NCBI RefSeq assembly: GCF_900168045.1
Contig: NZ_FUYY01000002.1
Coordinates: 434,001 to 498,000, forward strand
DNA: 64,000 bases
From: Salegentibacter holothuriorum
GTDB taxonomy: Bacteria; Bacteroidota; Bacteroidia; Flavobacteriales; Flavobacteriaceae
Direction of reading: 5' to 3'
In this document: in pieces, positions 1-8,711 of the stretch
How positions within the stretch are numbered: position 1 is the stretch's first letter
Layout: the number at the start of each line of letters is the position of its first letter
Notes under the pieces: generated by a model
Database searches by the model: none
Told to the model about the DNA's origin: nothing
The model's input: only the letters and a program-made list of their open reading frames with translations
Program-made: the position numbers and the translations under genes

Positions 1-1
1 T

Positions 2-820
2 ATTGAAGCCGTACAAAGAACTATAAATATCATGGAAAATTCCCCACTTTTCAACGCCGGGAAAGGAGCCGTTTTTACCAACGAAGGAAAAAATGAGTTG
101 GATGCTTCTATTATGGATGGACAAACTTTAAATGCCGGCGCAGTATCTGGTGTTACTACGGTTAAAAATCCAATCAACCTGGCCTGGGAAGTAATGGAAA
201 ATTCAGAACACGTGATGCTTTCCGGAAAAGGAGCAGAACAATTTGCCAGGGAACGCGATTTAGAAATTGTAGATCCTGAATATTTCTATACTGAAAACCG
301 ATTTAAAAGTTTAGAACGCTTAAAAGAAAGAAATTCAGAAAAAACAGAGCTTGATCACGATGGCAAAACCGCTTTTGTAGATCCTTTTATAAAAGATTCA
401 AAATTTGGTACCGTAGGTTGTGCCGCCTTAGATAAGAACGGAAACCTGGCAGCAGGAACCTCAACCGGCGGGATGACCAATAAAAAATGGGGCCGTATAG
501 GCGATGCTCCAATAATTGGCGCCGGTACTTATGCCAACAACAAAACCGCAGCGATCTCAGCCACGGGCTGGGGCGAGTTTTTTATACGAGGTGTGGTCGC
601 TTATGATATTTCTGCACTAATGGAATATAAAAAAATGAGTCTTGCCGAGGCTGCAAAAGAAGTGATCCAGAATAAAAATCCAGATCTTGGTGGTAGTGGT
701 GGGATTATCGCTATAGACCACCAGGGAAATGTTTCTATGGAATTTAATACCGCAGGAATGTACCGCGCAAAAATGAATAAAAGCGGTGAATTAGAAATAG
801 GAATTTATAGCAAATTGTGA
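2..820 (+). CDS. Isoaspartyl peptidase / L-asparaginase (Ntn hydrolase), 5' end missing
   Basis: The reading frame is open from the first bases of the window, so the start lies upstream; the first ATG at 32 is internal. The protein matches the plant-type asparaginase (T2 family) of N-terminal-nucleophile hydrolases, which cleave isoaspartyl dipeptides and asparagine after self-cleavage into two chains. The N-terminal block SPLFNAGKGAVFT is typical. The self-cleavage site is G-TVGCAALD, with the catalytic Thr about 127 residues after the internal Met, followed by TSTGGMTNKKWGR and GAGTYA, the usual substrate-binding segments. The C-terminal chain is complete. A signal peptide cannot be judged because the N-terminus is outside the window. 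The fold is certain; the physiological substrate is not. Confidence 0.9.
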   Translation: MEAVQRTINIMENSPLFNAGKGAVFTNEGKNELDASIMDGQTLNAGAVSGVTTVKNPINLAWEVMENSEHVMLSGKGAEQFARERDLEIVDPEYFYTENRFKSLERLKERNSEKTELDHDGKTAFVDPFIKDSKFGTVGCAALDKNGNLAAGTSTGGMTNKKWGRIGDAPIIGAGTYANNKTAAISATGWGEFFIRGVVAYDISALMEYKKMSLAEAAKEVIQNKNPDLGGSGGIIAIDHQGNVSMEFNTAGMYRAKMNKSGELEIGIYSKL

Positions 821-841
821 TAAACTTTCTACAAAGCTTTT

Positions 842-880
842 AAAATCGTGATCCTGAAATAAATTCAGGATCACGATTTT
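842..880. repeat. Perfect hairpin of the CTGAA-N5-TTCAG palindrome family
   Basis: A perfect 17-base inverted repeat (842-858 with 864-880) with loop ATAAA lies 22 bases after the asparaginase stop. The core ATCCTGAA/TTCAGGAT recurs at 51570-51590, and looser relatives occur at 902-922, 13272-13286, 33151-33171 and 33228-33242. It could act as a transcription terminator because the distal arm ends in TTTT, but it also belongs to a dispersed family. Confidence 0.7.
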
Positions 881-901
881 GATAAGCAAATTTCATGTTA
901 G

Positions 902-922
902 AAGCTGAAACGAGTTCAGCTT
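902..922. repeat. Second CTGAA-N5-TTCAG palindrome
   Basis: The inverted repeat AAGCTGAA/TTCAGCTT encloses ACGAG. It has the same core as 842-880 but different outer base pairs that still pair with each other. Confidence 0.6.
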
Positions 923-980
923 AAAGACAGCCAACTTTTTAGACAGCCACTTTCTTTTAACGGAAATTTAAATATTGTTA

Positions 981-1012
981 GTTCGGAATCTTCAGAACTA
1001 ACCCTACTTTTG
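981..1012 (+). promoter_or_regulatory. pldA promoter with operator-like inverted repeat
   Basis: A perfect Bacteroidetes -7 element TACTTTTG lies at 1005-1012, 25 bases before the pldA ATG. Directly upstream, at 981-998, is the inverted repeat GTTCGG-N6-CAGAAC. The same layout (GTTCTG-N6-CGGAAC at 1901-1918, then a -7-like element 8 bases later) precedes the GbsR-type regulator gene. A protein bound here would sit between the -33 and -7 elements and block transcription. That the neighbouring regulator binds it is inference. Confidence 0.55.
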
Positions 1013-1037
1013 CACGTTATTCTAAAATCATAGAAAA

Positions 1038-1880
1038 ATGAAAAACAGGGTCTGCTTTCTTCTATTAATAATTTTCACTTTTACTATGAGTGAAGCTTAT
1101 TCTCAAAGATTATCCCGAGAAAAGATAAATGATACTTTAGAAAAAATGCCCGTGTTTTCTATACATAAAGATAATTATTTTGTTACCGGCATTTCCACAA
1201 GCGAGGAGATCTCATCAGAAACTGCAGATGCCAAATATCAAATTAGTTTTAAAGCACTACTTACCCGAAATACTTTACCATTTGATACTCACTTGTTTCT
1301 CACCTATACTCAAAAGGCATTTTGGAATATTTACAAATTCTCAAGTCCCTTTCAGGAGATCAACTTTAAACCGGGTATTGCTCTTGGTAAACCCATTTAT
1401 AACCGTAAAAATCATTTAGCGGGAATGGCATATTTACAAGTGGAACACGAATCTAATGGACGGGACAGTATATATTCCAGAAGCTGGAATAGAATTTCCC
1501 TGGGGTATCACACTGCTTTAAGTAAAAAAATTCTTTTAAGTGTTAAAGCCTGGATTCCTTTTAAATACAAAAAGGATAATCCAGATTTATTGGAGTATGT
1601 GGGCTATGGGAAATTAAATCTTACTTATAATTTTATTCCCAATAAGCTACTTCTAGATCTTATGTTGCTAAAAGGCACTAAAGATTGGAATGGTACCGTA
1701 CGTACACGCTTAATGTATAAACCTTTTAATTCTTCTAATATTTATTTAATGATGGAGTGGTTCAAAGGAAACTCTGAAAGTCTTCTCAATTATGAAGAAA
1801 ATCGGAGTATGATTCGTGCCGGGTTTGTACTAAAATCTGATGAACTTAATTTCCTGAAATCATTACCAGACGTGCTTTAA
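1038..1880 (+). CDS. pldA: Outer-membrane phospholipase A (OMPLA, phospholipase A1)
   Basis: The 280-residue protein has a signal peptide of about 22 residues (MKNRVCFLLL... ending SEAYSQ) and then a 12-strand beta-barrel-like pattern. The diagnostic OMPLA active-site block is present: HESNGR with His137 and Ser139, and SRSWNR with Asn151. The Ser-to-Asn spacing of 12 equals that of the E. coli Ser144/Asn156 pair. OMPLA is a calcium-dependent enzyme that removes acyl chains from phospholipids that reach the outer leaflet under membrane stress. The gene has its own promoter with an operator-like repeat also found before the downstream regulator/efflux operon, so pump and phospholipase may be co-regulated. 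Length and catalytic residues are normal, so it is probably active. Confidence 0.92.
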   Translation: MKNRVCFLLLIIFTFTMSEAYSQRLSREKINDTLEKMPVFSIHKDNYFVTGISTSEEISSETADAKYQISFKALLTRNTLPFDTHLFLTYTQKAFWNIYKFSSPFQEINFKPGIALGKPIYNRKNHLAGMAYLQVEHESNGRDSIYSRSWNRISLGYHTALSKKILLSVKAWIPFKYKKDNPDLLEYVGYGKLNLTYNFIPNKLLLDLMLLKGTKDWNGTVRTRLMYKPFNSSNIYLMMEWFKGNSESLLNYEENRSMIRAGFVLKSDELNFLKSLPDVL

Positions 1881-1900
1881 CAAATATTTAAACCTACACA

Positions 1901-1933
1901 GTTCTGTTTATTCGGAACCAAACATTAATTTCG
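1901..1933 (+). promoter_or_regulatory. Promoter of the regulator/RND operon with operator-like inverted repeat
   Basis: The inverted repeat GTTCTG-N6-CGGAAC (1901-1918) is followed 8 bases later by TAATTTCG (1926-1933), one mismatch from the -7 consensus. The regulator ATG is at 1952. Half-sites and 6-base spacing match the repeat before pldA (981-998). Autoregulation by the GbsR-type protein is the simplest reading but is inference. Confidence 0.55.
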
Positions 1934-1951
1934 CGGCTTCAAAAGAAAAGA

Positions 1952-2440
1952 ATGAATAAACCAGACTTAGAAAAAGAAAAAACCCGCCTTATTGAAAAAC
2001 TGGGCGTTCAGTTTGAAAAAGAATATCAATTAGCGCCAGTGGCCGCAAGAATCTTTGCAACCGCTATAGTTGTAGGCAAGAAGGGGATTACTTTCGATCA
2101 ATTGGTGATGGATTTAAATGCGGGGAAAAGTACGGTATCTACTCATTTAGAACATCTACAAGCTACAAATAAAATAGAGTATTATACCAAAACGGGAGAC
2201 CGTAAACGCTATTTTATAGTAAAGCCAGATCTCATGGAAAACCATATTGATGAGATGACGGCCAAATGGGAAGCGCAAAGATGCATTCATAAAGAAGTGC
2301 TTGAATATAAAATACAAAGTAACGAATTGAACAAAGAAGATCCCCCTTTTGACCTGGAGTTCCAAAAAAGTTTGCTCGACTTTCTCGATGAGGCAACAGC
2401 AGCAGTAAATAAGTTAAAGAAAAATATAAACAACAATTAA
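1952..2440 (+). CDS. GbsR/MarR-type winged-helix transcriptional regulator
   Basis: This is a 162-residue cytoplasmic DNA-binding protein. Residues about 25-90 form a winged helix: ARIFATAIVVGKKGITFDQL, then the recognition segment GKSTVSTHLEHL, then a wing containing TGDRKRYF. The charged C-terminal helices (about 95-160) would dimerise. The fold fits the GbsR branch of the MarR superfamily, which in Bacteroidota is often the first gene of RND efflux operons. It lies 16 bases before the adaptor gene, so it is very likely a local repressor of the pump. The palindrome at 1901-1918 upstream of its own start supports autoregulation, and the same palindrome before pldA suggests a second target. 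Its ligand is unknown. Confidence 0.85.
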   Translation: MNKPDLEKEKTRLIEKLGVQFEKEYQLAPVAARIFATAIVVGKKGITFDQLVMDLNAGKSTVSTHLEHLQATNKIEYYTKTGDRKRYFIVKPDLMENHIDEMTAKWEAQRCIHKEVLEYKIQSNELNKEDPPFDLEFQKSLLDFLDEATAAVNKLKKNINNN

Positions 2441-2456
2441 TTACATAACAATAGCA

Positions 2457-3584
2457 ATGAAAAGGATAATCTATTTTAGTCTATTTATAATAAGCACTGC
2501 AGTTTTCACTTCGTGCTCAGAAAGCAAAAAAGGGCAACAATCTCAAAGGGCGCAAGGCCCACAACCTTTCCCGGTACTCGAGGTACCTACCAGAACGGTT
2601 ACTGGTTATACTTCCTACCCAACAAGTATTGAGGGTATTGTTAATAGTGAAGTACGGGCTAAAGTATCGGGTTATGTTACCAATGTTTTGGTTGATGCAG
2701 GTGAAAAAGTAAAGAAAGGACAGCTACTCTTTAAACTAGAAACCGAATCTTTATCTGGCGATGCCGAAGCCGCAAAGGCAAATGTAAATGCAGCACGTGT
2801 TGAAGTTGAAAAACTAAAACCCCTGGTTGAAAAAGATATTATTAGCGAGGTACAACTGGAAACAGCAAAAGCAAAGCTTTCACAGGCAGAAGCAAATTAC
2901 AACAGTATTGCAGCTAGTATAGGTTATGCTAATATTAAAAGTCCGGTAGATGGTTATGTAGGAAACATCAATTTTAGAAATGGTGCCTTAGTTTCACCCG
3001 GGGATCCCACACCACTTACCACGGTCTCACAAACAGATGAGGTTTATGCTTTCTTTTCTATGAACGAGAAAGACTTTCTAAGTTTTATGAATAGTACCGA
3101 AGCTAATACTATGGAGGAAAAAATAAAAAATCTTCCTGAAATTGATTTGATACTGGCCAACGGAAATGAATATGAAAAGAAAGGAACTATAGAAACAATT
3201 TCGGGGGAAATAAATCAGCAAACCGGTACTGTAAGCTTTCGGGCTAAATTTGATAATCGCAAAGGTTTACTTAGAAACGGAAGTAGCGGGACAGTTAAAA
3301 TACCAAATGTATATGAAGATGCATTAATAGTCCCTACCCTTTCTACTTTTGAACAACAGGGGAAAACTTTTGTTTACAAAGTGAAAGCAGATTCAAGCCT
3401 GGTAGCTTCTTCTTTAAATATTATTGCAGAAATAAATAAGATTTATGTAGTGAATAATGGCGTAGAAAAAGGAACTACTATTCTAGCCAAAGGAGCTAAT
3501 AAAGTAAAACCGGGTACTAAAATAAAGCCACAACCTATCGCCTTAGATAGTATTGTTAATTCCTTCAACACAGTTTTTAAATAA
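2457..3584 (+). CDS. RND efflux periplasmic adaptor (membrane fusion protein, AcrA type)
   Basis: This 375-residue lipoprotein has a signal peptide ending in the lipobox VFTSC with Cys20 as the acylation site. The order is usual for AcrA/MexA: a barrel-sandwich (lipoyl-like) half around residues 60-95 (VRAKVSGYVTNVLVDAGEKV), an alpha-helical hairpin rich in Ala, Glu and Lys at about 100-155, the second lipoyl half (IKSPVDGYVGNINF), then beta-barrel and membrane-proximal domains. It bridges the inner-membrane pump and outer-membrane channel encoded by the next two genes, 6 bases and about 3.2 kb downstream. Length is normal and nothing is missing. Substrate cannot be read from the adaptor. Confidence 0.93.
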   Translation: MKRIIYFSLFIISTAVFTSCSESKKGQQSQRAQGPQPFPVLEVPTRTVTGYTSYPTSIEGIVNSEVRAKVSGYVTNVLVDAGEKVKKGQLLFKLETESLSGDAEAAKANVNAARVEVEKLKPLVEKDIISEVQLETAKAKLSQAEANYNSIAASIGYANIKSPVDGYVGNINFRNGALVSPGDPTPLTTVSQTDEVYAFFSMNEKDFLSFMNSTEANTMEEKIKNLPEIDLILANGNEYEKKGTIETISGEINQQTGTVSFRAKFDNRKGLLRNGSSGTVKIPNVYEDALIVPTLSTFEQQGKTFVYKVKADSSLVASSLNIIAEINKIYVVNNGVEKGTTILAKGANKVKPGTKIKPQPIALDSIVNSFNTVFK

Positions 3585-3590
3585 AAAGCT

Positions 3591-6500
3591 ATGCTAAAAA
3601 CCTTTATAGAACGTCCTGTATTATCTACGGTAATATCTATTATCATTGTGATTTTAGGTATTTTAGGACTATCAGAATTACCGGTAACTCAATATCCAGA
3701 TATTGCACCACCTACCGTACAGGTAAATGCCTCATATCCCGGGGCCAATGCAGAAACCATACTTGAAAGTGTAGTGGTGCCTATTGAAGAGCAAATTAAC
3801 GGGGTAGAAGGAATGACATACCTTACTTCCAGCGCCAGTAACAATGGTAGCGCAAGCATTACAGTATTCTTTGAACAGGGCTACGACCCAGATATCGCAG
3901 CGGTAAACGTCCAAAACCGGGTTTCCCGAGCAAATGCGGTGTTACCCGATGAAGTTATTCGGGCAGGAGTTATCACCACCAAAAGACAAAACTCAGCGCT
4001 GTTATATGCCGGCTTATACTCTACCAATCCAGATTATGATGATACGTTTATTCAGAATTATTTAAATATTAACGTAAAACCAGAACTACAACGTATTAAT
4101 GGTGTAGGTGAGGTTAATGTATTTGGAGGAAAGGATTACGCCATGCGTGTTTGGTTAGATCCCGCTAAAATGGCAAACTACGGTTTGGTTCCCCGAGACG
4201 TAACCGCTGCCATAGGAGAACAAAGTTTAGAAGCAGCTGCAGGCGCTTTAGGCCAAAACGCCGGGGAATCTTTTGAATATGTTTTAAAATATAAAGGCCG
4301 TTATAAAACTGCTGAGGAATATGAAAATATTATTATTTCTGCCCAGGACAACGGTCAGTTTCTAAGAGTAAAAGATGTTGGAACTGTAGAATTGGATGCA
4401 TTCTCCTATTCTTCACTTTCCAGGTCTAAAGGGCAACCTGCTATTAGTTTTGGTGTTTTTCAAACTCCGGGTTCAAATGCTCAGGAAGTTATTGAAGAAA
4501 TTTACACAAAACTGGATGATCTAAAAGAGGATTTTCCAGAAGGTGTAGATTATATTATTAACTATGACACCAATAAATTCTTAACTGCATCTATAGGAAA
4601 AGTAAAAACCACTTTAATTGAAGCATTTTTACTGGTTTTCTTAGTGGTATTTATATTTCTTCAGGATTTTAGATCTACTTTAATCCCCGCCATTGCCGTA
4701 CCTGTTTCAATTATTGGAACATTTTTCTTCCTCGGGGTTTTAGGCTACTCTGTTAACTTGCTTACCTTATTCGCCCTTGTACTGGCCATTGGAATTGTGG
4801 TAGATGATGCTATTGTGGTGGTAGAGGCAGTGCATGCTAAGCTGGAAGAAGGTGCAGAAAGTGCAAAAAAGGCATCAGTTTCAGCTATGAGCGAGATCGC
4901 GGGAGCTATTGTTTCCATTACGTTGGTAATGGCAGCGGTTTTTATTCCTATTACTTTTATCCAGGGACCCTCTGGAGTGTTTTACGAACAATTTGGGGTT
5001 ACGCTTATTGTTGCGATATTAATTTCAGCAGTAAACGCGCTAACACTAAGTCCGGCGTTATGTGCACTATTCTTAAAACCACATTCAGAAGAAGAAAAAA
5101 AGAAAAACTTTTTACAAAGGTTTTACAGTGCTTTTAATGCAGGGTTTAAAGCTACAACCAGAAAATATACAAGCTCATTAGGCTTTTTAGTAAGACACAA
5201 ATGGATTACATTTTTAATCCTCGCAATTGCTGCGGCAGGTATATTCTGGGCAGATAGTTCTATTCCTAAAGGTTTTGTTCCCACCGAAGACCGGGGAGTA
5301 ATTTTCGTGAATGCTGAGCTTCCTCCAGGCTCTTCTCTAGACCGTTCCTATGAGGTTTCGCAAACGCTTTATGATCAAATGGAAAGCGTAGAAGGTGTTC
5401 GTACCGCTACGGTTATTGCCGGGCGTAACTTTTTCTCTGGTGCAGGTAGTTCTAATGCTATGGGCTTTATTATTCTGGAAGACTGGGAAGACAGAGAAAC
5501 AGATGCAACTTCGGTAGAAGGAATTATCGCTCAGCTTAATAAAAAGGCTGCCTCTATCAATGACGCTAAGATTATTTATTTCACTCCGCCCAGTGTTCCC
5601 GGGTTTGGTAGTGCAGATGGTTTTGAGATGCAATTGGTAGATAGAACATCTGGTGAGCTAAAAGCTTTAGATGAAACTGCAACCCAGTTTGTAGGGAATC
5701 TAATGCAGCGACCTGAGATCGCTTTTGCCTCTAATCCTTTCAGTACAAACTATCCGCAGTTACAAATGGATATTGATGTGCCTAAGGCAAAAGAAGCCGG
5801 AGTAAGCATCAGTGACATTTTAAGTACCCTACAGGGTTATATTGGAGGTATTTATACTGCTAACTTTAGCCGATTTGGAAAACAATATCGGGTTTTTGTA
5901 CAGGCGTTACCGGAAGACAGGGTAGATAAGGAAAGTCTTAATAGTATGTTTCTTAAAACTCCTAGCGGAGAAATGGCACCGGTTTCACAATTCGTTACTT
6001 TAGAGCGAATCTATGGGCCACAAACCGTAACACGTTTCAATCTTTTTAATGCGGTAACATTAACCGGTTCTTCTGCTCCTGGTTATAGTTCTGGAGATGC
6101 TATTACGGCAATTCAGCAAACGGCAGAACAGAGTTTGCCTAACGAGTATGATATAGCTTTCTCGGGGCTTACCCGGGAAGAAATAGCTTCCTCAGGACAG
6201 GCGGGAATAATATTCCTTTTAAGTATTGTATTTGTATACTTTTTGTTGGCAGCGCAGTACGAAAGTTATCTTCTACCATTTTCGGTAATACTGTCATTAC
6301 CAATTGGAGTTGCGGGAGCATATTTCACAACCTGGATGGCAGGTTTGCAAAATAATATCTACTTCCAGATAGCACTCATAATGTTGATAGGTTTACTGGC
6401 AAAAAACGCTATTCTTATTGTAGAGTTTGCCATACAGCGCCGTAAAGAAGGTATGCCTTTAACCGAGGCAGCAATAGACGGGGCACGTGTTAGATTACGA

Positions 6501-6746
6501 CCCATTTTAATGACTTCCTTCGCCTTTATTTTAGGCTTAACTCCTTTGGTACTTGCCACAGGTGTAGGAGCTGAAGGTAACAGGTCTATTGGTACCGGAG
6601 CCGCAGGTGGATTGTTAATTGGTACCCTTGTGGGTGTTTTTGTAATTCCTATTCTTTATATCATATTCCAATGGTTACAAGAAAAAATTTCGGGAGCTCC
6701 AGAAGCAGCACAAACAGAAAATAAATCAATTTCTGAAAAAGTATAA
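3591..6746 (+). CDS. RND efflux pump inner-membrane permease (HAE1 / AcrB type)
   Basis: A full-length 1051-residue member of the hydrophobe/amphiphile efflux-1 family. It begins with the typical N-terminus (MLKTFIERPVLSTVISIIIV) and has two repeats of one plus five membrane helices with two large periplasmic loops. The proton-relay residues are present: the Asp pair at 405-406 in GIVVDDAIVVVEAV and Lys938 in LLAKNAILIVEFA. It would work as a trimer that captures amphiphiles from the periplasm or outer leaflet and passes them to the TolC-like protein of the next gene. The surrounding operon is regulator, adaptor, pump, channel. A shared operator with phospholipase A hints at lipid-like or membrane-active substrates, but this is inference. 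Confidence 0.96.
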   Translation: MLKTFIERPVLSTVISIIIVILGILGLSELPVTQYPDIAPPTVQVNASYPGANAETILESVVVPIEEQINGVEGMTYLTSSASNNGSASITVFFEQGYDPDIAAVNVQNRVSRANAVLPDEVIRAGVITTKRQNSALLYAGLYSTNPDYDDTFIQNYLNINVKPELQRINGVGEVNVFGGKDYAMRVWLDPAKMANYGLVPRDVTAAIGEQSLEAAAGALGQNAGESFEYVLKYKGRYKTAEEYENIIISAQDNGQFLRVKDVGTVELDAFSYSSLSRSKGQPAISFGVFQTPGSNAQEVIEEIYTKLDDLKEDFPEGVDYIINYDTNKFLTASIGKVKTTLIEAFLLVFLVVFIFLQDFRSTLIPAIAVPVSIIGTFFFLGVLGYSVNLLTLFALVLAIGIVVDDAIVVVEAVHAKLEEGAESAKKASVSAMSEIAGAIVSITLVMAAVFIPITFIQGPSGVFYEQFGVTLIVAILISAVNALTLSPALCALFLKPHSEEEKKKNFLQRFYSAFNAGFKATTRKYTSSLGFLVRHKWITFLILAIAAAGIFWADSSIPKGFVPTEDRGVIFVNAELPPGSSLDRSYEVSQTLYDQMESVEGVRTATVIAGRNFFSGAGSSNAMGFIILEDWEDRETDATSVEGIIAQLNKKAASINDAKIIYFTPPSVPGFGSADGFEMQLVDRTSGELKALDETATQFVGNLMQRPEIAFASNPFSTNYPQLQMDIDVPKAKEAGVSISDILSTLQGYIGGIYTANFSRFGKQYRVFVQALPEDRVDKESLNSMFLKTPSGEMAPVSQFVTLERIYGPQTVTRFNLFNAVTLTGSSAPGYSSGDAITAIQQTAEQSLPNEYDIAFSGLTREEIASSGQAGIIFLLSIVFVYFLLAAQYESYLLPFSVILSLPIGVAGAYFTTWMAGLQNNIYFQIALIMLIGLLAKNAILIVEFAIQRRKEGMPLTEAAIDGARVRLRPILMTSFAFILGLTPLVLATGVGAEGNRSIGTGAAGGLLIGTLVGVFVIPILYIIFQWLQEKISGAPEAAQTENKSISEKV

Positions 6747-6748
6747 AA

Positions 6749-8155
6749 ATGAGAAAAAATAGAATATATAAGTTGTTGCTTGCAGGAGCCGTACCATTTC
6801 TACTGGTTTCCTGCTTTGCAGCCAAAGAATATGAACGTCCTGAATTGGATGAAATTTCAGAAGAACTTTATAGAACAGATAATCTTCCGCAGGATTCTTT
6901 AAATATGGCGGCGGTTTCCTGGAAGGAAATTTTCACCGATCCTATTCTGAAAAACCATATTGAAGAAGGACTGGAGAATAATATTGATATTAGAATTGCT
7001 ATCCAGCAAATGTTGGCAGCAGAAGCGTATGTAAAGCAGGGAAAAGCAAGCTATTTTCCAACTTTAAGCGCAGGACCGTCTGTAAGCCACCAAATATTGT
7101 CTAGAAACAGCCAATTTGGGTCCTTTTTTAATGGAAATATCACTCAATATGATGTTACTGGAAATCTTTCGTGGGAAGCAGATATATGGGGAAAAATAAG
7201 AAGTAACGATCGCGCTTTTACCGCGGCTTATTTGCAAAGTGAAGCAGCACACAAAGCGGTAAAAACCCAGCTTATTGCGAATATAGCCAGTAACTACTAC
7301 CAGTTACTTGCGCTGGATGAACAACTTAGAATTGCTGAACAAACTCTTGAAAACAGGAAGAGCAGCCTGGAAACTACCGAAGCTTTAAAAGAGGCGGGAA
7401 ATGTTACCGAAGTTGGTGTACAACAAACCAAAGCCCAACTGTATACAGCCGAAGCTTTAGTGGTACAGCTTAAAAATCAAATTCGTTTACTCGAAAATTC
7501 TTTCGCAATCCTGATGGGTGAAGGTCCACAGGAAATTAAACGAACCGAGTTAGCTAAGCAGAGCATTAACACGCCACTTAATAGCGGTGTGCCATCTCAA
7601 CTACTTAGAAATCGGCCAGATGTGATTGCTGCAGAATATAGGCTCATAAATGCATTTGAGCTTACCAATGCTGCACGGGCAAATTTCTACCCTTCTCTTA
7701 CACTAACCGCTTCAGGAGGTTTCCAGAGTTTGGAGTTAGATAAACTATTAAATGCAAATTCTCTCTTTGCTAATTTGGGAGCGTCTTTATTGCAACCTAT
7801 TATTAATAAAAGGCAAATAAGAACGCAGTATGAAGTTTCACAGGCACAACAGCAAGAAGCTTTATTAAACTTTAAACAAGCTATCCTGGTAGCCGGAAGG
7901 GAGGTTGCTGATGCGCTTTCTACATATAATGCCAGTACAGCACGTATTGAAATACTAGGAAATGAATATGAAGCATATAATAAAGCTTCAGGATATTCAG
8001 AAGAACTGCTTAATAATGGTTTAGCGAATTATCTTGAGGTTTTAACTGCAAGAGAAAATGCACTAAACTCCAGGCTAAATTTAATTAATGCTGAATACAA
8101 TCAATTAAACTCCATTGTAAATCTTTATAAAGCCCTTGGTGGAGGCTGGCAATAA
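6749..8155 (+). CDS. TolC-like outer-membrane efflux factor (NodT/OprM-type lipoprotein)
   Basis: This 468-residue protein starts 2 bases after the pump stop. The signal peptide ends in the lipobox LLVSC (Cys22), as in OprM-type factors. Two outer-membrane-efflux repeats follow: long Ala/Gln-rich coiled-coil helices (DIRIAIQQMLAAEAYVKQGK and its second-half counterpart around residues 290-330, RPDVIAAEYRLINAFELTNA), each with short beta strands that build a trimeric barrel. FYPSLTLTASGG is typical for this family. It completes the tripartite pump by forming the exit duct. The operon ends with the terminator at 8186-8219. Confidence 0.94.
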   Translation: MRKNRIYKLLLAGAVPFLLVSCFAAKEYERPELDEISEELYRTDNLPQDSLNMAAVSWKEIFTDPILKNHIEEGLENNIDIRIAIQQMLAAEAYVKQGKASYFPTLSAGPSVSHQILSRNSQFGSFFNGNITQYDVTGNLSWEADIWGKIRSNDRAFTAAYLQSEAAHKAVKTQLIANIASNYYQLLALDEQLRIAEQTLENRKSSLETTEALKEAGNVTEVGVQQTKAQLYTAEALVVQLKNQIRLLENSFAILMGEGPQEIKRTELAKQSINTPLNSGVPSQLLRNRPDVIAAEYRLINAFELTNAARANFYPSLTLTASGGFQSLELDKLLNANSLFANLGASLLQPIINKRQIRTQYEVSQAQQQEALLNFKQAILVAGREVADALSTYNASTARIEILGNEYEAYNKASGYSEELLNNGLANYLEVLTARENALNSRLNLINAEYNQLNSIVNLYKALGGGWQ

Positions 8156-8185
8156 TTTTTTGAATTTTTGTTAATTGTTGAAAAG

Positions 8186-8219
8186 ACAGTCACGAGATAA
8201 AATTTCGTGGCTGTTTTTT
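8186..8219 (+). terminator. Intrinsic terminator of the RND operon
   Basis: The stem ACAGTCACGA / TCGTGGCTGT (one G-T pair) with a 9-base loop is followed by six T. It begins 31 bases after the outer-membrane factor stop. Confidence 0.85.
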
Positions 8220-8232
8220 GTTGTAAAAACAA

Positions 8233-8248
8233 TTTAGTTTCGACTAAA
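8233..8248. promoter_or_regulatory. Small inverted repeat upstream of thioredoxin gene
   Basis: TTTAGT and ACTAAA enclose TTCG, about 42 bases before the thioredoxin ATG and upstream of a weak -7-like TAACTTTA at 8262. It could be an operator or a UUCG tetraloop hairpin; the evidence is slight. Confidence 0.25.
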
Positions 8249-8290
8249 GCACGAAATTCAGTAACTTTAGAAAAGCTTAATTTAATTATT

Positions 8291-8590
8291 ATGAAAAGTA
8301 ATTTTAGCGAAATTATAAAGGATGATAAAGCCGTTTTGGTTGACTTTCATGCCGATTGGTGTGGGCCGTGTAAAACACTGGCTCCAATTCTAAAAGATGT
8401 AAAAGCCGAATTAGGCGATTCGGTAAAAATTGTCAAAATAGATGTAGATAAAAACCAGGAGTTGGCAGGAAAATACCAGGTTCGTGGCGTGCCTACAATG
8501 ATTTTATTTAAAAACGGACAGCAACTTTGGAGACAATCTGGAGTTTTGCAAAAGGCCGAGATTATTGAAGTGATCAATTCTAAATCATAA
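8291..8590 (+). CDS. trxA: Thioredoxin
   Basis: A 99-residue cytoplasmic thioredoxin. The redox motif WCGPC occupies residues 23-27 and the cis-proline loop VRGVPT is present, followed by the conserved beta strand and Gly of the C-terminal half. It reduces protein disulfides. The start is taken at 8291 (MKSNFSEIIKDDKAVLV) because the frame upstream to 8207 overlaps the terminator of the previous operon and adds a cysteine-containing stretch unlike thioredoxins. It appears monocistronic. Flavobacteria usually carry several thioredoxins, so the symbol is by family rather than proven orthology. Confidence 0.9.
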   Translation: MKSNFSEIIKDDKAVLVDFHADWCGPCKTLAPILKDVKAELGDSVKIVKIDVDKNQELAGKYQVRGVPTMILFKNGQQLWRQSGVLQKAEIIEVINSKS

Positions 8591-8647
8591 ATTAACAACT
8601 TCAAAAACAGTTTAAGAATTATTATTATTGAAAAATATAATTTGATT

Positions 8648-8703
8648 TCGAGGTATTCCGATGCTTCGAGACAGAGTATTTAATCTCGATTATCGAGTAA
8701 AGA
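8648..8703. repeat. Dispersed repeat with CTCGATTATCGAG core, copy 1
   Basis: The segment from TTCGAGGTA... to ...CTCGATTATCGAGTAA matches, in inverted orientation, 39607-39652 over about 50 bases, including a TCGAG...GAGTATTTAA core. A shorter piece recurs at 18954-18976. It lies in the non-coding gap after trxA. Confidence 0.6.
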
Positions 8704-8711
8704 AGTTCGTT

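Noticed and set aside
8207-8290. N-terminal extension of thioredoxin from an upstream in-frame start
   Set aside because: It overlaps the terminator of the RND operon and is unlike any thioredoxin N-terminus; ATG 8291 fits.
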